Assembly: GCA_910585455.1 (NCBI GenBank)
Contig: CAJUEL010000021.1
Coordinates: 1 to 64,000, forward strand
Direction: 5' to 3'
DNA length: 64,000 nt
Source of the DNA: an uncultured Eisenbergiella sp.
Lineage (GTDB): Bacteria; Bacillota; Clostridia; Lachnospirales; Lachnospiraceae
The notes under the pieces were generated by a model. The model worked only from the letters and a program-made list of their open reading frames with translations, made no database searches and was not told the DNA's origin. Position numbers and translations under genes: made by a program. Of this stretch, positions 49,663-58,831 are shown piece after piece (position 1 is the stretch's first letter; each line of letters opens with the position of its first letter).

Positions 49663-51039
49663 CTACTCCACTCCTTTCGGCAGCTTCCTGCCGTATCCGC
49701 ATATTACCGATGCCGCCAGCATCACGAGCATGCAGATGGAATAATAATTCACGAAGGGCACAGATGCGGGCGCCACCGCAAACCCTTCTCCGAACTGAGC
49801 AGCCTGCTGCGCCGGGATCACGCAGTGTACCGTCCATGGAGCCAGAAAACAGAACACACAGCCCGTGCAGTCCAGCAGATTTGCCCGGCGATACCGGTTG
49901 ATGCCCGCTTTTTCTCCGATTTCACAGACCAGATCCCCCAGCGCCACGATCGCCACCGAAATCACGCCCGTCACCATGCTCAATATGCCCACGGACAGCA
50001 CAATGGTCGCCTCCGCGCTGCGTTCCTTCTTTGCAAAGCGCTCCAGAAGCGCCCCCACATCCTCAAAAAGACCGCTCCGCTCCAGCACGCCCAGCAGGGC
50101 GAATACCGCGACCAGCATCGCTACAGTGCCCACCGTTCCCGTGATCGCCTCGATGATCGCCCCGGACACGGCAAACCCGCCGGGAAACGCGATCAGGTCT
50201 CCCACTCTGTAAACGCCGGAAACCAGCCCAACAGCAATTCCCGCCAGAATGCCATAGGACAGGGCGGTGATCAGATGTTTTCTCATCAGACACAGCGCGA
50301 TGATGACCGCCGGCACCGCCAGCATGAGAAGGCTGACCGGATTGGCCGCGCCGCCCGCCGCTTCCGCCGACAGCCCCTGATCCGTCGTTTTGGAAAAAAG
50401 CAAAAACAGAATCAACGCTCCCGCCGCCGCGGGCAGGCTGTAACGCGTTCTGGTTTTGACCACGGTCCCCAGATCCGCATGCTGGGTCGCCGAAGAAGCG
50501 ATGGTGGTATCCGAAATCGGTCCCAGATTATCGCCAAATGCCGCGCCTGACACGATCGCTCCTATCATAAACTCTGGCGCAGCTCCCGCCATCACGCCTA
50601 CCGGGAACAGGATCGGAATCACGACGAAATAGGTTCCCACCGAGGTGCCCGTCGCAAAGGCCAACAGGCAGGTGATCAAAAAAGTCGCAGCCACAAAAAG
50701 CTTTCCCGTAAAGCCAACCGCTACCACATACGCCGCGATCGTCTGCACCGCACCGCTTGCAGAGATCAGCTTGCCGGAAATCGCCGCCAGCATCACGGAC
50801 AACACGATCGTGGCAAACATCGGCTTGCTCAAACCGTATACCAGCGCTTCACCATAGGCTTTTTCATCCTTCGCAAAAAGAACGCCCGTCACCAGCGCCG
50901 CAAAAAATGCCAGCACGTAGCCGTTGACGTTGGACTGGCTCATCGCCGCCCATGCGATCATTGCCGCCGCCACAATGAGCGGCGCAAGCTTTCCTGCTCT
51001 TCCGAAACGGAATTCTATCCTTTGTGTGTTCTGTTCCAT
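49663..51039 (-). CDS. Na+/H+ antiporter, NhaC family
   Basis: A 458-residue membrane protein with about twelve helices, matching NhaC-type antiporters; the conserved ISGAAFGDNLGPISDTT-like block is present as VSGAAFGDNLGPISDTTIAS. It trades Na+ for H+ (or a related cation or amine pair). ATG at 51039 with GGAGAGGAAA is preferred to GTG four codons upstream. Its stop is three bases from the Sel1 start, so the genes may be co-transcribed. Confidence 0.92.
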   Translation of the reverse strand: MEQNTQRIEFRFGRAGKLAPLIVAAAMIAWAAMSQSNVNGYVLAFFAALVTGVLFAKDEKAYGEALVYGLSKPMFATIVLSVMLAAISGKLISASGAVQTIAAYVVAVGFTGKLFVAATFLITCLLAFATGTSVGTYFVVIPILFPVGVMAGAAPEFMIGAIVSGAAFGDNLGPISDTTIASSATQHADLGTVVKTRTRYSLPAAAGALILFLLFSKTTDQGLSAEAAGGAANPVSLLMLAVPAVIIALCLMRKHLITALSYGILAGIAVGLVSGVYRVGDLIAFPGGFAVSGAIIEAITGTVGTVAMLVAVFALLGVLERSGLFEDVGALLERFAKKERSAEATIVLSVGILSMVTGVISVAIVALGDLVCEIGEKAGINRYRRANLLDCTGCVFCFLAPWTVHCVIPAQQAAQFGEGFAVAPASVPFVNYYSICMLVMLAASVICGYGRKLPKGVE

Positions 51040-51292
51040 TTTCCTCTCCACTCCGTCTGCCTGTACACACTGCAGACCGCTATCCTTTTATCCACTCAAT
51101 GACACAGCTGTGCGGCTTGCTTTTATGGTCTTTGTCATAATTGACGGTCTCCCAAAAACCTTTGTTTCTGGGATTCAGATATATTCCCATGCGCTTCCTC
51201 CGGTTTCATCTCACAATGAATTTCTGCTATCACAGTATAGCATTGTTGGGGCAAAAAGTCTATATCTTCCCCAAATCAGACGACAGTGCCAC

Positions 51293-51427
51293 ACCCCGGC
51301 GGCACAATATTCCCTCGTCGCCACGCTTGCGCTCTGTGAAAAACGCAGCAGTGCTAAGCTCGAAAGAACCTCGCTAAGCACTGGCGTTTTTCAAAGGGTT
51401 CCTCGTGGAATATTGTGCCGCCGGGGC
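51293..51427. repeat. Long intergenic palindrome, family B, copy B2
   Basis: Same layout and nearly the same sequence as B1 (20843-20976). Outer stem CCCCGGCGGCACAATATT/AATATTGTGCCGCCGGGG; inner GAAAAACGC/GCGTTTTTC and CAGTGCT/AGCACTG. The outer stem differs from B1 by a G-C pair turned into A-T on both arms. It lies between the NhaC gene and family A half copy A4. Confidence 0.88.
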
Positions 51428-51503
51428 TGGTTTTCCAGACCGTTAGAAAGGGGGACATTTTCCATATTTTGCTGTCATGGAGTGTAATATTATCTGTTTT
51501 TTT

Positions 51504-51687
51504 CTGTCTGAACGCAGTGAGTTCTTTTGCGCCCTGTCCCGTTCAGGAATGGCCGGTCGTTTTGTGGAATTTTCCGCTTCGGATAATGCGTCAGGAAACA
51601 GCCTGTGCCCTCCACCCGTCCCGTCCTGCTAAAGCCCGTTGCCCCGTCTGCCCCTCCCGGTCATTCTCCCCCCCCGTGAAAAGCAAC
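51504..51687. repeat. Family A half copy, A4
   Basis: Starts at the tip signature CTGTCTGAACGCAGTGAGTT and continues like the right half of A2 (CCGTTCAGGAAT-GCCGGTC, GTGGAATTTTCCGCT, GGAAACA-CCTGTG, ...GTGAAAAGCAAC). The left arm is absent, so this copy cannot form the long hairpin. With B2 it fills the gap between the NhaC gene and purC; no gene is seen there. Confidence 0.8.
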
Positions 51688-51816
51688 AAGGACAGCGGGA
51701 AGATGGGAGGAAAACGAAAAATACTATTGATTTTTCCGGTCAAATCTGGTTAACTGATAGAGTAAGCATGACAAGAAAAAAACATAGATTAATCTATTGT
51801 CTGGAGGAAAAATATC

Positions 51817-52677
51817 ATGAAACCGATAAAAGAAGGAAAGGTACGCGAGATTTATGACAACGGGGACACTCTGATCATGGTCGCCACTGACCGCATCAGC
51901 TGTTTCGACGTCATTTTGAAAAACAAGGTGGAGAAAAAGGGAACGGTTCTGACGCAAATGTCCCGTTTCTGGTTCGATATGACCAGAGACATTCTGCCCA
52001 ACCACATGATTTCCACCGATGTGAAGGACATGCCGGAATTTTTCCGTCAGCCTGATTTTGACGGAAACAGCATGCTGTGCAAAAAGCTCACCATACTCCC
52101 TCTGGAGTGCATCGTCCGCGGTTACATCACGGGCAGCGGCTGGGCGAGCTATGAAAAGACCGGCACGGTCTGCGGCATCCGCCTGCCCGAAGGGCTGCGG
52201 GAATCCGACAAGCTCCCCGAGCCCATCTACACCCCTTCCACCAAGGCGGAAATCGGTGAACACGACGAAAATATTTCTTATGAGCAGAGCATCGAGCATC
52301 TGGAGAAGCACTTCCCCGGCAAGGGCAGTGAATATGCTGACAGACTGCGGGATTACACCCTCGCTCTGTATAAAAAGTGCGCGGATTACGCGCTTTCCCG
52401 CGGCATCATTATCGCGGATACCAAATTTGAATTCGGTCTGGACGAGGACGGCAACATCGTGCTGGCGGACGAAATGCTCACTCCGGACAGCTCCCGCTTC
52501 TGGCCCGCGGACGGGTATGAGCCGGGGCACGGACAGCCTTCCTTTGACAAGCAGTTTGCCCGCGACTGGCTGAAAGCCAATCCCGGCAACGACTGGACGC
52601 TTCCTTCAGAAGTTGTGGAAAAGACGATCGGAAAATATTTGCAGGCATATGAGCTTTTGACCGGCAAGAAGCTTTAA
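51817..52677 (+). CDS. purC: Phosphoribosylaminoimidazolesuccinocarboxamide synthase (SAICAR synthase)
   Basis: A 286-residue enzyme of purine synthesis joining CAIR and aspartate with ATP. Motifs include KEGKVREIYD at the N-terminus (ATP site), VRGYITGSGW and EFGLDEDGNI. Length and C-terminus match the Firmicute/yeast-like long form. TCTGGAGGAAA precedes the ATG. It stands alone, not in a pur operon. Confidence 0.96.
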   Translation: MKPIKEGKVREIYDNGDTLIMVATDRISCFDVILKNKVEKKGTVLTQMSRFWFDMTRDILPNHMISTDVKDMPEFFRQPDFDGNSMLCKKLTILPLECIVRGYITGSGWASYEKTGTVCGIRLPEGLRESDKLPEPIYTPSTKAEIGEHDENISYEQSIEHLEKHFPGKGSEYADRLRDYTLALYKKCADYALSRGIIIADTKFEFGLDEDGNIVLADEMLTPDSSRFWPADGYEPGHGQPSFDKQFARDWLKANPGNDWTLPSEVVEKTIGKYLQAYELLTGKKL

Positions 52678-52764
52678 AGTGATATCACAAAACGGCCCAG
52701 GCTGTTTTGATACCGCTCGTGTTCGGAGCAGCTCTGCCTTTTTACGGACTTTATCCTGCAGCGC

Positions 52765-52805
52765 ACAGTCCCGAAGAAATCTGACTTTCTCCGGGACTGT
52801 TTTTA
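52765..52805. terminator. Terminator after purC
   Basis: ACAGTCCCG/CGGGACTGT stem followed by TTTTTATT on the plus strand. It lies between purC and the convergent DUF4179 gene. Confidence 0.85.
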
Positions 52806-52822
52806 TTCATATTCAGCCATAT

Positions 52823-53857
52823 TCAGTTTTGCAGGCTCACCTCCACCCGGTCCTCGCCGACCAGGAGCGCTGCAGCCTTTTCCACCTCAATCACATGGGA
52901 AAATCTGGCGGCTTTCATATAGTCTCCGCTGCCATACCCCTCCGACAAGCCCAGGTATATCTCTTCTTCGATCACGGTTCCGTCCTGATATTTTACGCCA
53001 CAGATATACATCGGGAGCTCATCCAGCTGATCCAGGTTCAGTCCCAGCTTCTGCTCCAGCGCTTTTGCATCCGCCCCGTCGCAATACAGTCTTACGGAAA
53101 GCGGCGAAAGCTCTACTGCCAGCACGGTCACGGATTGCCCCGCGATCTCATAGGCACGGTTGATTTCAAAGCGAACTGACTCCGCCGGATGGACATTCAG
53201 GGAAAACTCCCAGCTTCCTTCCAGCACATTTTCCATGATCATCTTCTTTTCCCCCTCCACCTGCAGCGCGGTAAAGTGGATATTCATATCCAGCTCCTGT
53301 TCTTCCTCTTCTGTCTTGGTGCCGAACAATTCATAGTATCTGCTTTGGGAAGACTCCTCCTCCCTGTGTGAGGCAAAGCCACAGCTAAAGGCGCCAAAGG
53401 GATTCTCCTTTCCTGCGAAATCCATGGTAAATTCCATGTCAATGAATTCCTTGTCCTCCCAGAAGCTTTCCTCCTCTGCCACCACTTCAAAAAGCGCATA
53501 AAAACAGACTTCATCCTGTATGGTCTGGATCGCGCTGATCGTAAGCCCGTTGTCGCTCACCGTCTGATAAGCGGGCTGCGCCACCTCTTTGAGCACGAGC
53601 TTTTCCTGCACTGCGGGTTCCGCCTCAAACACCTCCCCCGCCCTGTCATGCCATTGAAAAATGCCTGCTGCCGCCGCAGTTACGCCAAGAACCGCGATCA
53701 TCGCCGCCGCCAAAAGAATCACCGTACGTTTCTTCATTTTTTTCACTTTTTTTGCCTCCTGCACATCCAGACTGGCAAGGGTGTCCAGCACGGACTGATG
53801 CACGCTTTGGGGCACCGCAGGAAACTCCCGGTTCCATTTTTTATTTTTCATACCCAT
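52823..53857 (-). CDS. DUF4179 domain protein, probable anti-sigma factor
   Basis: Up to 344 residues: a cytoplasmic N-terminus (about 45 residues), one membrane helix (MKKRTVILLAAAMIAVLGVT), and an extracellular DUF4179 domain plus C-terminal beta-rich part. Genes of this type follow ECF sigma-factor genes and hold the sigma at the membrane. It overlaps the sigma gene by 17 bases. A start at 53851 (MKNKKW) gives a better ribosome-site distance. Confidence 0.85.
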   Translation of the reverse strand: MGMKNKKWNREFPAVPQSVHQSVLDTLASLDVQEAKKVKKMKKRTVILLAAAMIAVLGVTAAAAGIFQWHDRAGEVFEAEPAVQEKLVLKEVAQPAYQTVSDNGLTISAIQTIQDEVCFYALFEVVAEEESFWEDKEFIDMEFTMDFAGKENPFGAFSCGFASHREEESSQSRYYELFGTKTEEEEQELDMNIHFTALQVEGEKKMIMENVLEGSWEFSLNVHPAESVRFEINRAYEIAGQSVTVLAVELSPLSVRLYCDGADAKALEQKLGLNLDQLDELPMYICGVKYQDGTVIEEEIYLGLSEGYGSGDYMKAARFSHVIEVEKAAALLVGEDRVEVSLQN

Positions 53858-54323
53858 CTTCTCCTGTCAAATCCGCTTTCATGAGATTCCTGCCCCGGTA
53901 AAGCCGCGTTTTCACCGCGCTGCAGGATAGCTTCAGCATTTTGCCGATTTCCCTGACTGAAAATCCTTCCACGTAGTAAAGCACCACCGGAATCCGGTAT
54001 TTTTCCTCCAGCGCCATCACCGCTGCAAAAACCTCCGATTCCCCCTTAGCCTGTGTCTGTACCTGTTCCGCAAAATAATCCTCATACGGGACCTGTTCCC
54101 TCCTTCTGCGGAGCATGGAGTAGCATTCATTCATCAAAATCCGCGTAAGCCATGTTTTAAAAAACGCTTCCCTGCGCAGCGTATCACGCTTTTCGTATGC
54201 TTTCAAAATCGCGTTCTGCATCGCGTCCGCACAATCCTCATCATTGCCCAGAATCGACCAGGCGATATGATAGAGGCTGCTTTCCGCATGTAACACCTCT
54301 GCCGTAAACTGTTCCTTATTCAT
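53841..54323 (-). CDS. RNA polymerase sigma factor, ECF type
   Basis: A 160-residue two-domain sigma: region 2 (about 10-75; LRREAFFKTWLTRILMNEC marks its end) and region 4 (about 100-155; SVREIGKMLKLSCSAVKTRL, with RLYRGRNLM). Paired with the DUF4179 protein, its likely membrane anti-sigma. Start at 54323 has GGAAGGAACA ahead; the 49 upstream codons are rejected. Confidence 0.93.
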   Translation of the reverse strand: MNKEQFTAEVLHAESSLYHIAWSILGNDEDCADAMQNAILKAYEKRDTLRREAFFKTWLTRILMNECYSMLRRRREQVPYEDYFAEQVQTQAKGESEVFAAVMALEEKYRIPVVLYYVEGFSVREIGKMLKLSCSAVKTRLYRGRNLMKADLTGEDGYEK

Positions 54324-54470
54324 TTGTTGTTCCTTCCATGCATAGAATATCCGCCCGAAAGCGTATCCGGAACCATCCCGTTTTTGAAAATTCCGGATGC
54401 AGCCAGCCGGTAAGGAGCTCTTTTCTTTGTCCTTACAACAATTAGATGATCCGCAGTCCGCAAAGGTCAC

Positions 54471-54519
54471 AAAAAATATGGCCCAAAATCAATTTTTCTG
54501 ATTTTCGGCCATATTTTTT
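54471..54519. terminator. Terminator of the methyltransferase operon
   Basis: AAAAAATATGGCC/GGCCATATTTTTT with inner AAAATCA/TGATTTT: a long stem with T-runs on both strands, 24 bases after the last UroD-family gene. It separates that operon from the sigma gene. Confidence 0.85.
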
Positions 54520-54542
54520 CATTGCCTCTCCTTATAACCCGT

Positions 54543-55562
54543 CTAAACGAAACTGTTACGATAAAATTCCTTTACGGCATCAAAAAACGCGTCTATATTT
54601 TCCCATTTTGACATCGGCGGAATATCACAGCCCGAGGATATGACAAAATTCGGATGGCTGCAGCAGGCCCGCATAATATCCTGCGTTTCCTTCCGGATGC
54701 TTTCTGTCGTACCGTTTCGAAACTGTCCCGCCGGATCCACATTGCCCATCACAACGGTATCCTGGGGAACGTGCCTGAGCATTTCCTCCATAGAAATGGA
54801 ATTCCCGAAATGATACGCCGCCGCCCCCGTGGATAAAATGGAATCGATCATTTGTATCGTGTTGTCCCCGCAATTGTGATATATCACGATGAAGCCGTCA
54901 TCCTGCACTGCATCCACCATCCGCTTTACAAAGGGCGCGGAAAATTCCTCCTCCAGCGCCGGGGAAAGCATGCCCGCCAGCGGCTCCGCGATCACAATGC
55001 CGTTTGCCCCCGCTTCCTTATAGGCCTGCGCATAGGCGATGAGAAATTGTGTCACCTTGTCCAGCAGTGCTTCTACCAGCTCCGGCTCATCGTAACACAG
55101 ATACATGATTTCCGTCACGTCCAGCAGCCTGCCCGCCAGGGAATACGGACCGATGATCCCGGCAAAAACGGGGCGGTCCGTTATGAGCTCTGTCGCTTTC
55201 CTGATCGCCTCTATATAGATGTCCGTGCGCCCGGCGCCCACGGGCGGCGCCGCAAGCGCCTCCACCTCTTCCATGTCCGAAACGACGCTTCCTTTCACCG
55301 TCGGCACCTCATGCTCGCTGTATACAATCTGAGCGCCGAAGCATTCCGCCTCCACGGACAAATCCATCAGGCTCACCGCCGCCGCGCTGTCCACCCGCTC
55401 CGCAATCCGTTTCATGCCCTCCGCCTGCCTGTCGCTGTCGGAAATCAGCTCCTTTACGGTGATTCCCATGAGCTGCACCGCGGGAAAGGATAAAATGGGA
55501 AGTGGCTTTTTTGCCGACTCCTCTATCAGCCCGGCAAGCCATTGCTTCATATTCCGTTTCAT
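54543..55562 (-). CDS. UroD-family corrinoid methyltransferase (MtaA/CmuA-like), copy 1
   Basis: A 339-residue TIM-barrel protein of the uroporphyrinogen-decarboxylase superfamily. YHNCGDNT (about residue 225) has the His and Cys that bind zinc in MtaA, and Cys in SSGCDIPP near the end is the likely third ligand. MtaA-type enzymes move methyl from a corrinoid protein to a thiol or tetrahydrofolate acceptor. It follows the corrinoid-protein gene. ATG at 55562 has GGGGGT ahead. Confidence 0.88.
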   Translation of the reverse strand: MKRNMKQWLAGLIEESAKKPLPILSFPAVQLMGITVKELISDSDRQAEGMKRIAERVDSAAAVSLMDLSVEAECFGAQIVYSEHEVPTVKGSVVSDMEEVEALAAPPVGAGRTDIYIEAIRKATELITDRPVFAGIIGPYSLAGRLLDVTEIMYLCYDEPELVEALLDKVTQFLIAYAQAYKEAGANGIVIAEPLAGMLSPALEEEFSAPFVKRMVDAVQDDGFIVIYHNCGDNTIQMIDSILSTGAAAYHFGNSISMEEMLRHVPQDTVVMGNVDPAGQFRNGTTESIRKETQDIMRACCSHPNFVISSGCDIPPMSKWENIDAFFDAVKEFYRNSFV

Positions 55563-55664
55563 AAAAACCCCCATGCCGCCTTTGGCGGCTCAAATATTTG
55601 CACCGTCCGCACGCTGCGAAAGCAGTTTCCCTGTGCGGACATGTGCATCAGGCCGGTTCCAGAC

Positions 55665-56306
55665 CTATGCGCCCATCCGGCACAGCTCCACCGCCGCATC
55701 CGCCGCGCTGGCAGCGTCCGCCGTATATTTGTCCGCACCGATCTGCTGGCAGAACGCTTCCGTGACGGGCGCGCCGCCCACCATGATTTTCACCTTATCG
55801 CGGATTCCCGCCTTTTTCGCCTCTTCCACAACCTCTCCCATCACGGGCATTGTGGTGGTCAAAAGCGCGGAACAGCAGATGATCTGGCAGTTTTCTCTGA
55901 TCGCCGTCTCCACATAGGTCTCCGGCGCAACATCCGTTCCCAGATCGATGACCTCCAGTCCTTTGCCCTCCATCATCATTTTCACCAGATTTTTTCCGAT
56001 GTCGTGCAGATCGCCTTTGACAGTGCCGATGCATACCTTCCCCTTCGAAGCGTGCTCTTCCGATGAAAGCAGCGGCTTTAAGAGAGCGGCTCCCATGTTC
56101 ATCGCCCGCGCCGCCACCAGCACCTCCGACACGAACACTTCGTTTTTCTTAAACTTCTCACCGACCACATCCATGCCGGACAAAAGCCCCTTTTCCAGAA
56201 TTTCCTCTGCAGGAATTCCTGCATCAATCGCCTGCTGCACCTGCTCCTTTACGAGCTTCGCTTTTCCTTTCTGCAGATTCAATGAAATCTCCTGTAAAAT
56301 TTCCAT
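55665..56306 (-). CDS. Corrinoid (B12-binding) methyltransferase protein, MtaC/MtbC type
   Basis: A 213-residue methyl carrier: helical B12-binding cap (1-85) and cobalamin Rossmann domain (90-213) with GDLHDIGKNL (His101) that gives the cobalt ligand. It takes a methyl group from a substrate methyltransferase and hands it on. It is the only corrinoid protein amid four UroD-family genes. AAGGAGGAATT precedes the ATG. Confidence 0.94.
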   Translation of the reverse strand: MEILQEISLNLQKGKAKLVKEQVQQAIDAGIPAEEILEKGLLSGMDVVGEKFKKNEVFVSEVLVAARAMNMGAALLKPLLSSEEHASKGKVCIGTVKGDLHDIGKNLVKMMMEGKGLEVIDLGTDVAPETYVETAIRENCQIICCSALLTTTMPVMGEVVEEAKKAGIRDKVKIMVGGAPVTEAFCQQIGADKYTADAASAADAAVELCRMGA

Positions 56307-56394
56307 GACAATTCCTCCTTTTGCTCCTGTATGATATTCCAGCGGCATGAAGCCGTCCGGCCGCGCCGCCGGAAATATTCCCCCTGTCCGGGGA

Positions 56395-57459
56395 TTATTT
56401 TTTGTAATTTCTGCAGGCCTCCAGATACGCAACCACATTTTCAACCGGAACCTCCGGCTCCAGCATGTGCGTCGGGCAGGCGAGAAGTCCGCCCGCATCT
56501 CCGACCAGGTCCAGATTTTGGCGCAGTGTCATTTCGATTTCCGCGGGAGTCCCAAAGGGCATGAGCGTCTGCGTCCCCAGCGTCCCGCAGAAGGAAATAT
56601 CGTTTCCGTATTCCCGGTAAATCTCCTCAAAATCCATACATTCCGGCTGCACAGGATTGAGCACATCCACGCCCGCCTCGATCAAATCCCGTATGAACGG
56701 CGTGACATAGCCACAGCTGTGATACAGAATGATGATATCCGGATTCACCTCCCGCGCCGCATCGATCACGCGTTTCAGCCTGGGCTTTAAATATTGGCGA
56801 TACAGCTCCAGGCTCATCATGATCGACTTCTGCATGCCGATGTCGTCCCCCAGAAACAGTCCGTCAGCCCCTGCCTTTGCGAAATTGACCGCAAGAGTCA
56901 CCGCATTATCGGTCACCCTGTCCAACACGAATTCCGCAAGCTTTGGCTCCTCCATCATGTCCATCATGAGCGTTTCCATGCCCCTGGCATACCGTGCGGT
57001 CTCCCATACGGTACACTGCATATCGCCCAGCGCAAATTTTCCTTCCTCATGCGCCCCTGCCGCGCCCGCCCTCTGCTCTGCTGTCGGCTCCGGCACAAAT
57101 TCCGGAAACGGATATGCCATGAGCTCCTCCAGCTCCGTCATTTCCTCCAGCGGATGGTGCATTTTGGTCATGTGAAAGCAGGCTTCGCTTCCCGGCTCAT
57201 GCGCCACGCCATAGCAATCAAAGCTGGTCCCTTCCTTAAAGGAATGCCTGTAAAGCGAACGCCAGAAATCCTGGCTTCGCGGGGTCTTTAATGCGCTTCC
57301 CGGCAGCCACACAAACGCCTTTGGCGGGCAGACATATCCCGTCTGCTTACAATACTGCTCAAAACGGCCGGCAAGATCCGGGCTCATGCTGAAATGCACC
57401 GGCATTCTCTCATAGCCCGTCCGTCTGAAAAGACTGATCAGGTTTTCCCTGTCATTCAT
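56395..57459 (-). CDS. UroD-family methyltransferase, copy 2
   Basis: A 354-residue UroD-superfamily protein. LYHSCGYVTP (about residue 240) keeps the His/Cys zinc pair, and LLACPTHMLEPEVP is the usual end block. It lies directly before the corrinoid gene. Start at 57459 (MNDRENLISLF) has GGAGGTTAGC ahead. It may be the substrate-side methyltransferase (MT-I) of the set, but the four cannot be assigned roles from sequence alone. Confidence 0.88.
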   Translation of the reverse strand: MNDRENLISLFRRTGYERMPVHFSMSPDLAGRFEQYCKQTGYVCPPKAFVWLPGSALKTPRSQDFWRSLYRHSFKEGTSFDCYGVAHEPGSEACFHMTKMHHPLEEMTELEELMAYPFPEFVPEPTAEQRAGAAGAHEEGKFALGDMQCTVWETARYARGMETLMMDMMEEPKLAEFVLDRVTDNAVTLAVNFAKAGADGLFLGDDIGMQKSIMMSLELYRQYLKPRLKRVIDAAREVNPDIIILYHSCGYVTPFIRDLIEAGVDVLNPVQPECMDFEEIYREYGNDISFCGTLGTQTLMPFGTPAEIEMTLRQNLDLVGDAGGLLACPTHMLEPEVPVENVVAYLEACRNYKK

Positions 57460-57562
57460 GCTAACCTCCATGCCACCGTAAGGCGGCGACTTAAATCAGG
57501 ATGAAGAATGCCTGCTTTTTGCGGCATTCTTCTGCGTGAACCCTGAACACCAGCTGCATCGT

Positions 57563-58831
57563 TCAGGCTTTCCAATGGTTTTCGATTTCCTCCCGGATGA
57601 TGGCGACATAGCGCTTCGCCTTATCCACATCGTTGTGAATGGTATACACGTCCCGCTGGGTGATTTCCATATGGCAGCCCTTCGCCGCCTCCAGGCTCTT
57701 GCGGATGTGACTGCGCAAAGCATCCTCGTCCAGCACCCTGTCCACCCCCAGCAGGTTGGGGCTGGGCTTCCTGTGATAAATGATATTGCTGCCGCGAAGC
57801 CTTTCTCCCATGAATTCCTCGTTACACCAGGGAGAGATCGATACCTTGCGCAGATTTTTCAGCTTGCTGACGCACCGGTCCCAGATCGGGTCCACCGGCT
57901 CGCAGCAGCCATAGGAAAGCATTCCATACTGCTCCGAAATTTTCTGATAACAGGGAAAGATGAATTCCTCATACATATCCGGAGAAATCCCCACCGTTTC
58001 CTGGGAATCCATAAAGCCCCACACATCCTTTGTGGTAAATGGTCTCTTTTCCCATTCCTCCCATCCCGGCAGCTCCTCCGTAAACGCCCAGGTGCCCTGT
58101 CCCACGCCTTCGAAGGACGTGGTAGGAAGAATCAGCCGCTTTTCCTCCAGCATCCGGTAATAGGAAAGCGTATCATTCGCGATGCGGTCCATCATCTCCC
58201 CAAACAGCTCCGGATAATCATACATGGCAAACATCATGTTCTCCATGCTCATGATGTGCACCAGCATCTGTGTGGGCACGCTGTAAAGGCAGTCCATCTG
58301 CAGCCTGACCGGCAGGATATCTCCGATGGCCTCTTCCACCGCTTCCTTCTTTTTCATCGTGGAAGCCACATCTGCGCCGAAGCTGCTCGGCTTTAATTTC
58401 GGATAATCCTCTTCCAGATCCTCCAGTATGGACTTGAATTGGTGCCCCAGGCTTTCCTTCCCCTTACCGTCATCGGTGTGCGCCACATCCGGCCGGATGT
58501 CAAAAAGCTCAAACCAGGTATCGTAGTTCATCGGATAGCAGTCCGGCGTAACCCTGTCGTCGGCAAACAGCTCCTGATTTAAAAAATTCACATAGAGCTT
58601 TCCTTCCACCGACCGGGCAAATTCTCCCTGACAGCGCATCCGCTGGGGCAGAATTTCCTGCGAGAAGGTCCACATCTCCAAATGAATCATCGGCTTTTCT
58701 CCCCGGCAGGCATTGTGGGCATACCAGCTTTTGATCTTTTGCCGGTTCTCCTCCCGGTTCGCATATTCGAGCTGCTTTTTGGCAAGCTCCCGTAAAATTG
58801 CCCGATCCTGTGCTGAAATGTTCAATTCCAT
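57563..58831 (-). CDS. UroD-like protein, copy 3 (long form)
   Basis: A 422-residue, more divergent UroD-fold protein with an N-terminal extension. The zinc-ligand region reads MLSYGCCEPVDPIW, that is, Cys and Glu where copies 1 and 2 have His and Cys. QMDCLYSVPTQMLVHI and TFEGVG...FTEELPGW mark the fold. It overlaps the DUF2284 gene by ten bases. Role unknown; perhaps binding of the methyl donor. Confidence 0.8.
   Translation of the reverse strand: MELNISAQDRAILRELAKKQLEYANREENRQKIKSWYAHNACRGEKPMIHLEMWTFSQEILPQRMRCQGEFARSVEGKLYVNFLNQELFADDRVTPDCYPMNYDTWFELFDIRPDVAHTDDGKGKESLGHQFKSILEDLEEDYPKLKPSSFGADVASTMKKKEAVEEAIGDILPVRLQMDCLYSVPTQMLVHIMSMENMMFAMYDYPELFGEMMDRIANDTLSYYRMLEEKRLILPTTSFEGVGQGTWAFTEELPGWEEWEKRPFTTKDVWGFMDSQETVGISPDMYEEFIFPCYQKISEQYGMLSYGCCEPVDPIWDRCVSKLKNLRKVSISPWCNEEFMGERLRGSNIIYHRKPSPNLLGVDRVLDEDALRSHIRKSLEAAKGCHMEITQRDVYTIHNDVDKAKRYVAIIREEIENHWKA

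Noticed and set aside
20843..51427. Repeats considered as CRISPR or IS ends
   Set aside because: Copies are far apart, lack regular spacers, and no cas or transposase gene is near.
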